A stretch of 64,000 bases of DNA. Source: Acetobacter okinawensis JCM 25146. Its GTDB lineage: Bacteria; Pseudomonadota; Alphaproteobacteria; Acetobacterales; Acetobacteraceae. Positions within the stretch are counted from its first letter, which is position 1. The number at the start of each line of letters is the position of its first letter. The stretch covers positions 1 through 64,000 of the forward strand of contig NZ_BAJU01000009.1 of NCBI RefSeq assembly GCF_000613865.1, given 5' to 3'. The position numbers were made by a program, and so were the translations under genes. Of the stretch, positions 19,655 through 30,293 are shown piece by piece. The notes below the pieces were generated by a model that saw only the letters and a program-made list of their open reading frames with translations, made no database searches and was not told the origin of the DNA.

Positions 19655-20953
19655 CTAGTTGTTCATGGCTTCGAAGAAGTCATTGTTCGTTTTGCTGTAC
19701 TTGAGCTTGTCGAGCAGGAAGTCCATGGCATCCATGGTGCCCATGGGTGCCAGAATCCGGCGCAGCACCCACATTTTGGATAGGGTGGCGCGGTCAACCA
19801 GCAGCTCTTCCTTACGGGTGCCGCTCTTGGTGATGTCAATGGCAGGGAAGGTGCGTTTGTCGGCCAGCTTGCGGTCCAGCACCAGTTCCGAGTTGCCCGT
19901 GCCTTTGAATTCTTCAAAGATCACTTCGTCCATGCGGCTGCCGGTATCAATCAGGGCGGTGGCGATAATGGTCAGGGAGCCACCTTCCTCAATGTTACGG
20001 GCGGCACCAAAAAAGCGCTTGGGCCGCTGCAGGGCGTTGGCATCCACACCACCTGTCAGCACCTTGCCCGATGAGGGCACGACCGTGTTGTAGGCGCGGG
20101 CCAGACGGGTAATGGAGTCGAGCAGGATCACCACATCGCGCTTGTGTTCAACCAGACGCTTGGCTTTTTCGAGCACCATTTCGGTCACCTGCACGTGGCG
20201 GTGTGCGGGTTCGTCAAAGGTGGAGGCAATGACCTCGCCCCGTACGGAGCGGGCCATGTCGGTCACTTCCTCGGGGCGTTCGTCAATCAGCAGCACGATC
20301 AGGAACACTTCGGGGTGGTTGGCCGAAATGGAGGAGGCAATGCTCTGGAGCATGACCGTCTTGCCCGAACGCGGGGGGGCTACGATCAGGGCGCGCTGGC
20401 CCATACCGATGGGGGAGACAAGGTCGATCACCCGGGGGGTGAAGTCCTTTTGTGACCCTTTTTTGTTTTTGTCGCCCTTGGGTTCGGGGGCGGTGGCCTG
20501 ACTTTCCACTTCCATCTGGAGGCGGCGCTCGGGGTAGAGCGGGGTCAGGTTGTCAAAGTTGATCCGGTGGCGCACCGCATCGGGGGACTCAAAGTTGATC
20601 GTGTTGATCTTGAGCATGGAGAAGTAGCGTTCTCCATCCCGTGGGGCGCGAATCTGGCCTTCAACCGTATCCCCGGTGCGCAGGCCAAAGCGGCGGACCT
20701 GTGTGGGGGAGATGTAAATATCATCCGGGCCGGGAAGGTAGTTGGATTCGGGCGCACGCAGGTATCCAAACCCGTCATGCATGATCTCAAGCGTGCCTTC
20801 GCCATAAATGGCCTGATCGTTGTCCGCCAGTGTTTTGAGGATGGCGAACATCATGTCCTGCTTGCGCAGGGAGGACGCGTTTTCGATATTCAGGTCTTCA
20901 GCGCAGGCCAGAAGGTCGGCTGGAGACTTGGCCTTGAGTTCCGCAAGATGCAT
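19655..20953 (-). CDS. rho: Transcription termination factor Rho
   Basis: A complete 432-residue Rho ATPase/helicase. The N-terminal Rho domain ([20 protein letters not shown]) is followed by the cold-shock-like RNA-binding fold ([20 protein letters not shown]), the Walker A loop [11 protein letters not shown], Walker [19 protein letters not shown] and the R-loop/Q-loop region [17 protein letters not shown]. No insertion domain is present beyond a short Lys-rich linker ([14 protein letters not shown]) at about residue 160. It is a single gene with a structured 250-base leader on its 5' side and its own intrinsic terminator. Confidence 0.97.
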   Translation of the reverse strand: MHLAELKAKSPADLLACAEDLNIENASSLRKQDMMFAILKTLADNDQAIYGEGTLEIMHDGFGYLRAPESNYLPGPDDIYISPTQVRRFGLRTGDTVEGQIRAPRDGERYFSMLKINTINFESPDAVRHRINFDNLTPLYPERRLQMEVESQATAPEPKGDKNKKGSQKDFTPRVIDLVSPIGMGQRALIVAPPRSGKTVMLQSIASSISANHPEVFLIVLLIDERPEEVTDMARSVRGEVIASTFDEPAHRHVQVTEMVLEKAKRLVEHKRDVVILLDSITRLARAYNTVVPSSGKVLTGGVDANALQRPKRFFGAARNIEEGGSLTIIATALIDTGSRMDEVIFEEFKGTGNSELVLDRKLADKRTFPAIDITKSGTRKEELLVDRATLSKMWVLRRILAPMGTMDAMDFLLDKLKYSKTNNDFFEAMNN

Positions 20954-21204
20954 CTAACAAATGCCCTGACTGGCAAGAAAAAGTTCAAAAGGGGAAGGTC
21001 CGGGTCGTTCCATGCACGGCAGAGCCGGTCGGGTAGACCGGTAACACGCATGCCTGAGGAGGCATGTCCGGGCCAGAAGGAACCTGACGGGAGGGGAAAC
21101 CGCTGGGCAGGTGAAGTCAGCCAGCGTCTTAGGGAGGGATAATACCTGCGCTGCTATGGATCGTCAACACAGGATATGGGGTCTGCGTGGGTAGCAGCCA
21201 GAGG
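20954..21204 (-). promoter_or_regulatory. Structured leader/promoter region of rho
   Basis: About 250 bases without a gene between rho and corA. It holds two neighbouring inverted repeats, CCGGTC/GACCGG (21025-21041) and CATGCCT/AGGCATG (21049-21066). rho is autoregulated by attenuation in other bacteria, so this could be such a leader. No clear promoter boxes were identified. Confidence 0.4.
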
Positions 21205-22375
21205 CTATTTGATGCCACCCAGCCAGCCTTTTTTCCAGAACCATAGCAACGGCAGGATGATGGTCGTAGCCATGAGCCCGAGCGAGTACCAGTAGCCAAA
21301 AGACCAGTTAAGCTCGGGCATGTACTTGAAGTTCATACCATAAATACCTGCGATCAGCGTTGGTGCGACCCCAATGAAGCTGACCACGGTCAATACTTTC
21401 ATCACCCCGTTCTGCTCGATGTTGATGAACCCCAGCGTTGCATCAAGCAGGAACTCCACCTTGTCCTGCGACTGGGAGACATAGGCGTCGAGCGAGGACA
21501 GGTCATGGCTGACGGAGGTTATGCGTGCGCGCAATGTGCCGGACAGGGCATAGGCTGCGGTGACCTTGCCCTCCTCATCCGGAGTAGGAGTGGTGAGCGG
21601 TGTTGGGGGGGATGAACGCGGCGTGCACAGGGCAAACCCCGTAACCGGGAGAGTGGAAGAGGTTTTCCGGCTTTCGCCTAAAAACAGGGCAATACGCTCC
21701 ATGCCCAGCAGAGTATCGCGCATGCGCGAGCACAGGTTGCCGGCTTCGCCCACGCGCTGGAGCAGGTTGCGCTGCCACACGGCCACGTTGCGGATGGGGG
21801 TCTGCTGCGTGCGGGCGCGGAAAATATCGTGCGAGAGTGTGTCCAGCAGATTGCCCATGCTTTCCAGAATATCAGCCAGCCGGTCCACAATGGCTTCGAT
21901 CAGGGCCACCAGTATTTCTCCTGCGTGGAGCAGGGTTTCATGCTGGGGGGGGATTTCGCTGGGTTGGGTGGCAGGCCCTGCCGTTCCGGTGTGGTGTGCG
22001 GGGGCGGCATGGTGGAGGCCACGCAGTCCGCCACAAGCTGGGCGACAGTCTCGAACGCAGATAGAACTGGAACCGGATGGTAAAAAGCCGCTGCTCGGTC
22101 AGGATAAAACCGACCGGCATGGTTTGAAAATCCTCCCCGCTCTTGCGCAGCAGCGGGGAGGACAGGAACGCAGCACCATTGCGCACGCTAATGCGTGAAG
22201 AACTCTCGATCGCACTCAGGTCATCAAGTGTGGGAATGGGCTGGCCGCACAGCTTTGCCGCCAGCGCCAGTTCGTCCGGAGTGGGGTTGAGAAGATCCAG
22301 CCAGATAGCGTTTTTGGCATCGTCTTCCGTTTCAACGGCGCGAGCAGGCATACCGGGCCTGTGGGCCAGAAACAT
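21205..22375 (-). CDS. corA: CorA-family Mg/Co/Ni transporter (two frame breaks)
   Basis: Divalent-cation channel of the CorA family. The N-terminal cytoplasmic domain begins MFLAHRPGMPARAVETEDDA and includes WLDLLNPTPDELALAAKLCG. The C-terminal half has the long stalk helix, the signature YGMNFKYMPEL at the pore entrance and a second membrane helix before the basic FWKKGWLGGIK end. Two bases appear lost: one A/T at 22054-22055 and one G/C in the run 21945-21952. Adding them gives YLRFETVAQLVADCVAST and SPPQHETLLHAGEILVALIE and one protein of about 390 residues. Family members take up magnesium; specificity is not visible. The gene is divergent from trpB. Confidence 0.85.
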
Positions 22376-22628
22376 ACGATTCTCCCAGTTTTTGCCTTGC
22401 AGGCGGAGCGTGTGCGTGCCGGTGGCGGCCGGGTTGGCGACCTGCCTCCAAGCATACGTGTCCCTTCAAGTATGACGCCTTTGTCTGGTTTGTGGCAAGA
22501 TGACCGCACGGGACCGTGCAATGCGGCCGCGCATCTGGTAAGCCATTTTGCCAGTTGAAAATGATAAGAACATATGGCCCCCGACAGGGCGCGCCATGGG
22601 GCTATTGTAAGGAGCGGCAGGACAGAGA

Positions 22629-23871
22629 ATGGCGAACCCGATCGAACACGGCGCCGCAGCGGCACAGAGCAATTCCTTCAGGCAGCAGCCTGATGAACAC
22701 GGGCATTTTGGTGGCCGTTATGGCGGCCGCTTTGTGGCCGAAACGCTTATGCCGCTCATTCTGGAACTGAACGCGGCATACGAGGCCGCAAAGGCCGACC
22801 CCGCTTTTCACAAGGAGCTGGCGTATTACCAGACCGATTATATCGGTCGCCCCAGCCGCTGTGGTTTGCCCGCCGCATGACAGAGGAGTTGGGGGGTGCC
22901 AAAATCTACCTCAAACGTGAAGAGCTGAACCATACCGGTTCGCACAAGCTCAACAACGTCATGGGGCAGATTCTGCTGGCGCGCCGCATGGGGCGCACCC
23001 GCATTGTGGCCGAGACCGGGGCAGGCCAGCATGGTGTGGCCACCGCTACCGTATGCGCCTGTTTGGCATGAAATGCGTGATCTACATGGGTGCTACCGAT
23101 GTGGAGCGGCAAAAGCCCAACGTGTTCCGTATGCGCCTGCTGGGGGCCGAAGTTGTGCCCGTAACCGCCGGGGCCGGTACGCTCAAGGACGCCATGAACG
23201 AGGCCATGCGGGACTGGGTGGCCAATGTGGCGGACACCTATATGCTGATCGGCACCGTAGCTGGCCCACATCCGTACCCCGCCATGGTGCGTGACTTCCA
23301 GAGCGTGATCGGGGAGGAAACAAAAGCCCAGATGCGCGCGGCCGAAGGCCGCCTGCCGGATGTGGTGGTGGCGGCCATTGGTGGTGGCTCCAACGCCATG
23401 GGTATTTTTTACCCGTTCCTGGATGACGTGAGCGTCCGCCTGATTGGGGTGGAAGCCGCAGGCCATGGGCTGGATAGCGGCAAAACCGCAGCGTCCATCG
23501 AGCGTGGTCGTCCCGGTGTGCTGCATGGCAACCGTACCTATCTTTTGCAGAACGCGGATGGGCAGATCGATGAGGCGCACTCCATCAGCGCCGGGCTGGA
23601 TTACCCCGGTGTTGGGCCGGAACATTCATGGCTGAATGATATTGGCCGTGCCGAATACGTGGGTGCGACCGATACGGAGGCGCTGGATGCCTTCCAGCTC
23701 TGCACAAGGCTGGAGGGGATTATTCCTGCCCTCGAATCGGCGCATGCCGTGGCCTATGCCGCCAAACTTGCCCCCACCCTGTCCAAGGACACGTTGCTGG
23801 TGATCAACCTGTCCGGTCGTGGGGACAAGGACATCTTTACTGTTGCCGAGCATCTGGGAGTTACGCTGTGA
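22629..23871 (+). CDS. trpB: Tryptophan synthase beta subunit TrpB (two frame breaks)
   Basis: TrpB condenses indole with serine using PLP. Three frames must be joined: [20 protein letters not shown] to DYIGRPS; the piece with [16 protein letters not shown], whose Lys binds PLP; and the piece from [20 protein letters not shown] to the stop, with the phosphate loop GGGSNAMG and a final LSGRGDKD. One C is missing at 22856-22857 (CAGCCCGCTG expected) and one at 23058-23059 (GCGCCCTG expected). The reconstructed enzyme is about 414 residues, normal. GGAGCGG lies upstream of the ATG at 22629. The stop overlaps the trpA start, which suits subunits of one complex. Confidence 0.92.
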
Positions 23872-24700
23872 GCCGTATTGCCGCCCGTTTTAAAGCCCTT
23901 GCTGCCGAAGGTCGTGGCGCGCTCATTCCGTATCTGGAGGCGTATGACCCCGACCGTGCCACATCGCTTGAGTTACTCCGGGCCATGCCCGCAGCTGGTG
24001 CGGACCTGATCGAGGTTGGCATGCCTTTTTCCGACCCGTCAGCCGATGGTCCGGTTATTCAGGCCGCAGCCCTGCGCGGGCTCAAGGCCGGGGCCACGCT
24101 GGTTGGCGTGCTGGATATGGTGGCGGAATTCCGTAAGGAGGATGATGCGACCCCGGTTATTCTGATGGGCTACGTCAACCCCGTGGAATCTTACGGTTAC
24201 GAACGATTCTGCAAGGATGCCGCCGCCGCCGGGGTGGACGGGCTTATTCTGGTTGACCTGCCGCCAGAGGAAGGTGCTGTCATTGCCGCTCCCGCGCAGG
24301 CTGCGGGGCTGGATATTATCCGTCTGGTCGCACCGACTACACCTGATGCCCGCCTGAGCTATGTGCTCGCGCATGCCTCGGGCTTTGTTTATTATGTCAG
24401 CATCGTAGGGATTACGGGTACCCGTTCGGCAAGTGCGCATGACCTTGCCGGTGCCATTCCCCGCATCCGTGCGGCGACTGATCTGCCATTGCCATTGGTT
24501 TTGGTGTGCGCACGCCAGAGCAGGCTGCTCAGGCCTCCAGCATAGCCGATGGCGCTGTTGTGGCCTCCGCCCTGCTGGCAACGCTCGCGCAAACGCTGGA
24601 TGAGCAGGGGCGGGCCACGGCCCAGACCCTGCCGCGTGTGCTTGAGCAGATCCGTGGTCTGGCTCAGGCCGTGCGTGCGGCAGGCCAGAAGGCACCATGA
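23868..24700 (+). CDS. trpA: Tryptophan synthase alpha subunit TrpA (frame broken at 24486)
   Basis: TrpA cleaves indole-3-glycerol phosphate and channels indole to TrpB. The catalytic Glu and Asp lie in [20 protein letters not shown]; the loop [14 protein letters not shown] is present. At CTGCCATTGCC one C is missing (24486-24487); with it the sequence reads [20 protein letters not shown] and continues to the stop at 24700, total about 278 residues. The start is GTG at 23868, overlapping the trpB TGA (GTGA), which indicates translational coupling. trpF and accD, often neighbours in alphaproteobacteria, are not adjacent here. Confidence 0.92.
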
Positions 24701-24719
24701 TCGGTAATTGCCACCATTG

Positions 24720-25973
24720 ATGACCGATAACCCCCGCATTGTTGTTGTAGCGGCGGCCCCGCAGGCTTGCCGCCGCCGAGTATCTGTCCGGGGTGGGGTA
24801 TGGTGTGCGGGTCATGGACCGCATGCCCAGTTTTGGCCGCAAGTTCCTTATGGCCGGACGGGGTGGGCTGAACATTGCCCACTCCGAAGAACATGCAGCA
24901 GTCATTGAGCGCTATGGCCCGGCCAGCCCATGGTTGCGTCCGGCACTGGATGCATGGACCATGCCTGATATTCGTGAGTGGATGTCCGGGCTGGGGCAGC
25001 CGAGTTTTGTTGGCTCTTCCGGCAGGGTTTTCCCCACAGGGATGAAGGCGTCACCCCTGCTGCGGGCATGGCTTGCGCGTTTGCATGCGGCTGGGGTGGT
25101 TCTTCAAACCCGCGCGGACTGGCTGGGGTGGGGCGAGGGCGCGCAGCTTCTGTTCACTACACAACAGACGGGGGATGCGGCTGCGCAGCAGGTGGCGGTG
25201 GAGGCGGATGCCGTTCTGCTGGCCCTTGGCGGCGCAAGCTGGCCACGGTTGGGGAGTTCTGGTGGCTGGGTTCCTCTGCTGCAACAGCGTGGCGTGGAGG
25301 TGGCGCAACTGGAGCCTGCCAACTGCGGCTTTTGCACGCAGTGGTCCACTCTTTTTGCAGAGCGTTTTGCAGGCACTCCGCTCAAGCCTATCGCCCTGAC
25401 GTTTGAAGGCAGACGTGTGCGTGGCGAAATTGTGCTGACCCACACAGGGGTGGAAGGGGGCGCACTTTATGCGCTTTCCACCCCTGTGCGGCAGGCTATT
25501 GCCACGCAGGGGCAGGCCACCGTGCTGTGCGACCTGCGCCCGGACCTGAGCGAGCAGGAGCTGCTGGGCAGGTTGCGTGCAACCCGTGTGCGGGAGAGCC
25601 TGAGCAATCGTTTGCGTAAGGCGCTCCGTCTGCCCCCCGCAGTGGTGGGGCTGCTGCGTGAGCAGGGTGATGTCCCCGCAGACCCCCGCGCTCTGGCAGC
25701 ACTTATCAAGGCCGTACCGCTGACTTTTTATGCCCCTGAGCCACTGGCCCGCGCCATTTCCACAGCCGGGGGGGTTACGCGCGCGGCGTGTGACGAGTCT
25801 TTTATGCTCAGAGCGCTCCCCGGTGTGTTTGTTGCAGGGGAAATGCTGGACTGGGAGGCCCCGACAGGGGGGTATCTGCTCCATGCCTGCTTGCTACCGG
25901 CCGTGCTGCGGCAAAGGGAATGGAGGCATGGTTGCGCAAGGGTGGGACAAGGCGGTATCCCCTCCAACCATGA
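24720..25973 (+). CDS. BaiN/HI0933-type NAD(P)/FAD flavoprotein (three frame breaks)
   Basis: A flavoprotein of the BaiN/HI0933/YhiN family, usually annotated as NAD(P)/FAD-dependent oxidoreductase of unknown substrate. From ATG 24720 the sequence reads MTDNPRIVVV, but the FAD-binding GxGxxG appears only after adding G at 24750 and 24769 (VVVGGGPAGLAAAEYLSGVG). The body contains RMPSFGRKFLMAGRGGLNI, typical of the family, and GVFVAGEMLDWEAPTGGY near the end. A further G at 25893 gives LHACLATGRAAAKGMEAWLR and a natural stop at 25971-25973; the raw frame otherwise overruns into the next gene to 26034. Reconstructed length is about 418 residues. It is coupled to the ATPase gene by an ATGA overlap. 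Confidence 0.82.
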
Positions 25974-27451
25974 ACAGCATGATTACAATGGGGGAGGTGC
26001 CGGGGGGTGGTCCGGCACGCATGGACCTGGGTGAACTCCTGGCCACGCGTCTTCTGGTGCAGGGCAACTCCGGGTCGGGTAAATCGCATCTTCTGCGGCG
26101 TTTGCTGGAGCAGTCTGCGCGCATGGTCCAGCAGGCAATTATCGACCCCGAGGGCGACTTTGTCAGTCTGGCCGAAAAATTCGGGCATCTGGTCATAGAT
26201 GGTGCTGACCATTCTGAAATGGCGTTGCATGCGGCGGGTGAGCGTATGCGCATGCACCGTGCCTCTGTAGTGCTCAATCTGGAAGGGTTGGATGCGGACC
26301 AGCAGATGCGTTGGGCAGCGGCTTTTCTGGGCGGTATGTTCGAGGTGCCGCGCCAGCACTGGTACCCCGTTCTGGTGGTGGTGGACGAGGCGCAGCTTTT
26401 TGCGCCCGCTGCGGCGGGTGAAGTCTCGGACGAGGCGCGCAGGGCCTCCCTTGGGGCCATGACCAACCTGATGTGCCGTGGCCGTAAGCGTGGACTTGCG
26501 GGTATTATTGCCACGCAGCGTCTGGCCAAGCTAGCCAAGAATGTGGCGGCGGAAGCCTCCAACTTTCTTATGGGGCGCACTTTTCTGGATATTGATATGG
26601 CGCGCGCGGCGGACCTTTTGGGCATGGAGCGCAGGCAGGCTGAGGCGTTCCGTGACCTTGCGCGTGGCACGTTTGTGGCTCTTGGCCCCGCCCTCAGCCG
26701 CAGGCCACTCTCTGTGCGCATTGGCGCTGTGGAGACGGAAAGCCGCTCGGCAGGGCCGGTGCTTGCGCCGTTTGAGCCGCCGTCCGCTCCTGTGCACGAG
26801 CTTATTCTGGCTCCCGTACCTGTGCAGGACCTGCCCGCCCGCCAGCGCAAGGCACCCGCTCCCTCAGCCCCCGACCTGCTGACACAGCTTGCCGCCCATG
26901 GGGAGGCACAGGCCAGTGTGCAGCCCGAGCAGGAGCAGGAGGAGGACACGCCCGAAACACAGGCCGAGCGTGAAAGCCGCATGAACGCCATCCTGCGTGA
27001 CATGATGGAGGATGAGGATTCGTCCTTCAGGCCCGTGCCTGTCCTGTATCAGGATTTTCTGGTGCGCTGCCGTATTGCAGGGCTGGGGCGCAATGCTTTG
27101 GACCTGCGCCGCTTTAACCGTGCACTGGCCACAGCCCGCAGCGGAGTAGGGGAGGACACGTCCGCCTCCACACAATGGCAGGAGGCCGAAACCCGCGCCT
27201 CCGCCCTGCCAGAGGACCTTCAGGCGGTCTTTCTTTTTCTGGCCCGTGCCGCCATTGAGCGCGCGCCCTGCCCATCGGATGCGCAGATTGCCAAGGTATA
27301 TGGCACGGTGTCCACCGGTCGGGCGCGCCGCCTTCTGGCATGGTTCGAGGACCAGAATCTGCTGGTGCTGCGGGCCGATGGCATGGGGCGGCGGGTGCTC
27401 ACCTTTATCGGCTCAGGGTGGGAAACGCTGCCCGGTGTTGCCGAGGGTTGA
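25970..27451 (+). CDS. HerA/DUF87-type P-loop ATPase
   Basis: A 493-residue ATPase of the HerA-FtsK class. The Walker A loop is LLVQGNSGSGKSHLLRRLLE (about residues 25-45), Walker B is VLVVVDEAQLFAP at about 140, and RGRKRGLAGIIATQRLAKLA follows as the sensor region. A Pro/Glu-rich linker (about 285-340) leads to a C-terminal helical domain. HerA proteins usually pump DNA together with a NurA nuclease; no nurA is in this neighbourhood, so the function is uncertain. The ATG at 25970 overlaps the flavoprotein stop; a longer frame from 25730 is rejected because it would overlap that gene by 240 bases. Confidence 0.78.
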   Translation: MNSMITMGEVPGGGPARMDLGELLATRLLVQGNSGSGKSHLLRRLLEQSARMVQQAIIDPEGDFVSLAEKFGHLVIDGADHSEMALHAAGERMRMHRASVVLNLEGLDADQQMRWAAAFLGGMFEVPRQHWYPVLVVVDEAQLFAPAAAGEVSDEARRASLGAMTNLMCRGRKRGLAGIIATQRLAKLAKNVAAEASNFLMGRTFLDIDMARAADLLGMERRQAEAFRDLARGTFVALGPALSRRPLSVRIGAVETESRSAGPVLAPFEPPSAPVHELILAPVPVQDLPARQRKAPAPSAPDLLTQLAAHGEAQASVQPEQEQEEDTPETQAERESRMNAILRDMMEDEDSSFRPVPVLYQDFLVRCRIAGLGRNALDLRRFNRALATARSGVGEDTSASTQWQEAETRASALPEDLQAVFLFLARAAIERAPCPSDAQIAKVYGTVSTGRARRLLAWFEDQNLLVLRADGMGRRVLTFIGSGWETLPGVAEG

Positions 27452-27540
27452 GCCCATCCACCCGTTTTGTGTGGTAAAAGGCGCAAAAGAACACACCCAC
27501 GGGCATGACGGGCGGAGCATGGAGTGCTATAGCCCGAGGC

Positions 27541-28688
27541 ATGACGGACGACCCGCCCTTTAGCCCGGCCCTGCTGCCTGCTGGCTTTGTAGATCTGCTA
27601 ACCCCCGATGCCCGTACGGAAGCGCGGGGTGTGGCAACCCTTATGGATGTGTTTGCCTCCCACGGCTACGACAGCGTCCGCCCGCCTCTTATGGAATTTG
27701 AGGAAACCTACCTTGCCGGTGCAGGGGTGGCTCTGGCGGAGCAGTGCTTCAGGGTCATGGACCCGGACACCCGGCGCATGATGGTGCTGCGGCCAGATAT
27801 TACGCCCCAGATCGCCCGTATGGCTGCGACTCGCGTAAGCGGGCTGCCGCGCCCGCTCCGCGTATCCTACGCAGGCCCTTGCGTTGTGGTTGCTCCTGTA
27901 GCTGCGGAGGAAAGCAGCCGCCAGATCATGCAGACCGGCATTGAGCTGATCGGCCCGGATTCCCCCGAAGCCGATGCAGAGGTCATGTCTATCGGGGCCG
28001 AAGCGCTCATGCGCCTTGGCGTGAAGGATGTCTCCTTCGACCTGACCATGCCGCCCTTTATTCCCGCCCTGCTGGAAGAGGCGGGTGTGCCCGCCGCACA
28101 GCGCCCAGCACTTATGCGCGCGCTCGACCGCAAGGATGCCGCAGCCGTGGCCCAGCATGGCGGAGCGCTGGCTGCAACGCTTATTGCCCTGCTTGACGCC
28201 ACCGGGGCTGCGGAGCACACGGTGGCGCTGCTGGCTGAGCTGAGCCTGCCACCCAAGCCCGCATTGTGCTGGACCGGTTGATTGATACGGTAGCCGCTGT
28301 GCGTGAAATCTGCCCGACCCTGCGCATGACCGTGGACCCGGTAGAATTCCGGGGCTGGAAATACCATACCGGTGTGTGTGTAACGCTGTTTGCCGTGGGC
28401 CGCTCGGAAGAGCTGGGGCGTGGCGGGCGTTACATCTGCAATGATAACGAACCGGCCTGCGGGTTGACCCTACGCCCCGACGTACTCTTCCGCATGATTC
28501 CCCCCGCTCCGGCACGTGCGCGCGTGTATCTGGCGCTGGATGCCAACCGGCAGGAAGCCGCAAGCCTGCGTACGCAGGGTTACGCGACCGTGCGCGGTTT
28601 TGCCTCCGGCGCACAGGCCGAGGTAGAGGCCCGTCACCTTGGGTGTGGCAGCGTTCTTACCGGCACCCACAGGGTGGACCTCGCCTGA
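27541..28688 (+). CDS. hisZ: ATP phosphoribosyltransferase regulatory subunit HisZ (frame broken at 28257)
   Basis: HisZ is a histidyl-tRNA-synthetase paralogue that activates the short form of HisG in histidine synthesis. The protein starts MTDDPPFSPALLPAGFVDLL and has the class II motif VLRPDITPQIARMAATR. One G is missing in CCCAAGCCC (28257); with it LSLPPKARIVLDRLIDTVAA continues to the region GWKYHTGVCVTLFAVGRSEE, GRGGRY and the stop at 28688. Length about 382 residues. ATG 27541 is chosen; an upstream in-frame start at 27505 adds unmatched residues. hisZ next to purA is a common alphaproteobacterial arrangement. Confidence 0.88.
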
Positions 28689-28716
28689 GAGCACTTCAGG
28701 CGTGATTTTTCTTTTT
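28683..28716 (+). terminator. Rho-independent terminator after hisZ
   Basis: CGCCTGA pairs with TCAGGCG around a short loop and is followed by TGATTTTTCTTTTTT. It starts within the hisZ stop codon. Confidence 0.7.
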
Positions 28717-28753
28717 TGACCAGCAGGCAGTTTTTTTCAGGAGCAGACCGTCT

Positions 28754-30042
28754 ATGTCCAACGTAACCGTGATCGGCGCCCAGTGGGGTGATGAAGGCAA
28801 AGGCAAAATCGTTGACTGGCTGGCCAGTCGGGCCGACGTGGTGGTGCGTTTTCAGGGCGGGCACAATGCGGGCCATACGCTTGTTGTTGGCAATCAGGTT
28901 TACAAGCTGTCGCTCCTGCCGTCAGGTGTGGTCAGCGGCAAGCTCGGTATTATCGGTAACGGTGTGGTGGTGGACCCGCAGGCTTTGCTGGCCGAAATTG
29001 CGCGGATTGCAGAGCAGGGGCTGAACGTCACCCCCGAAACTCTGAAGATTGCAGAAAACGTCCCCCTTATCCTGCCCGTGCATGGTGCGCTGGACCGTGC
29101 GCGTGAGGCCGCCCGTGGCGATCGCAAGATTGGCACCACAGGGCGTGGCATTGGCCCCGCCTATGAGGACAAGGTGGCCCGCCGTGCCATCCGTCTGTGC
29201 GATCTGGCCGAGCCCGAGACATTGGACTGGAAGCTGGACGAACTGCTCCTGCACCACAACACCCTGCTGGCCGGTTTGGGTGCGCCAACCTTTGCCAAGG
29301 AAGAACTCCTTGCCTTCCTGAGCGATGTTGCCCCCAAGGTCCTGCCCTTTATGGCTGCCACGTGGGACATTCTCGATGATGCACGCCGCAACGCCGCCGC
29401 ATTCTGTTCGAGGGCGCGCAGGCGGTCATGCTGGATGTGGACCATGGGACTTACCCGTTTGTTACCAGTTCCAACACCGTTGCTGCCAATGCGGGAACAG
29501 GTTCTGGCATGGGACCGTCTGCTGCAGGGTTTGTGCTGGGCATTGCCAAGGCATACTGCACCCGCGTGGGCGAGGGACCGTTCCCGACCGAACTGCACGA
29601 TGCCATCGGCCGCCGCCTTGGTGAGCGTGGGCATGAGTTTGGTACGGTTACGGGGCGTCCGCGCCGCTGTGGCTGGTTTGATGCGGTTCTGGTCCGTCAT
29701 GCCGTGCGGGTTGGCGGTGTTAACGGGCTGGCCCTGACCAAGCTGGACGTGCTGGATGGGCTGGATGAGATCAACATCTGCGTTGGTTACGAACTGGACG
29801 GGCAGAAAATCGAGCGCTTCCCCTCCGGCTCTGCGGCACAGCAGCGTGTTCGCCCGGTTTATGAGACAATCGAAGGGTGGAAAGAAACCACCCAGGGCGC
29901 GCGCCGCTGGGCCGACCTGCCTGCTCAGGCCATTAAATATGTGCGCCGTGTAGAAGAACTGGTGGGAGCTCCGGTCACGCTGCTGTCCACCAGCCCGGAC
30001 CGTGATGACACCATTCTGGTCCGCGATCCGTTTGAAGACTGA
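28754..30042 (+). CDS. purA: Adenylosuccinate synthetase PurA (frame broken at 29393)
   Basis: PurA makes adenylosuccinate from IMP, aspartate and GTP. The N-terminus carries [19 protein letters not shown] (GTP loop and catalytic Asp) and [10 protein letters not shown]. One G is missing in CGCAACGCCGCC (29393); adding it gives [20 protein letters not shown] and joins the frame ending at 30042 with [18 protein letters not shown] and DPFED. Reconstructed length is about 429 residues, normal. AGGAG precedes the ATG at a good distance. PurH, the source of IMP, is encoded 18 kb to the left. Confidence 0.93.
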
Positions 30043-30073
30043 GTTATGACGGTTTGATGACAGACGTCTTAAA

Positions 30074-30102
30074 GGCCCCGGCACTGTGCCGGGGCTTTTT
30101 TG
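30074..30102 (+). terminator. Rho-independent terminator after purA
   Basis: GCCCCGGCAC pairs with GTGCCGGGGC, followed by TTTTTTG. Very stable stem. Confidence 0.85.
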
Positions 30103-30130
30103 TTGGTAGTCCGCTGGTTTTGTGGGTGGG

Positions 30131-30148
30131 TCACAAAAGATTCACAAA
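30131..30148 (+). promoter_or_regulatory. Direct repeat upstream of phoB, possible Pho-box-like site
   Basis: TCACAAA occurs at 30131-30137 and again at 30142-30148, exactly 11 bases apart, the spacing used by PhoB half-sites. The sequence itself is not a close match to CTGTCAT, so autoregulation is only a suggestion. Confidence 0.3.
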
Positions 30149-30293
30149 GCCGTTTTTGCTGTGTGCACAGCGGCTTTTATGCGTGTGCCATACGCCATAA
30201 TGGGGTGCGCGCAGGGTTTTGGGCATACAGGCGGTTGTTTTTTGTCATCTGCGCGTCATATCCTAGTGGCAGGTTTTTAAAAGGCATTCTGGT

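Noticed and set aside
19618-19783. C-terminal extension of the TusA-like protein in the raw frame
   Set aside because: Runs antisense through the rho terminator and the rho 3' end; a single missing base explains it.
25730-25969. N-terminal extension of the HerA-like ATPase
   Set aside because: Would overlap the flavoprotein gene by 240 bases in another frame; the ATG at 25970 gives the family N-terminus and an ATGA coupling.
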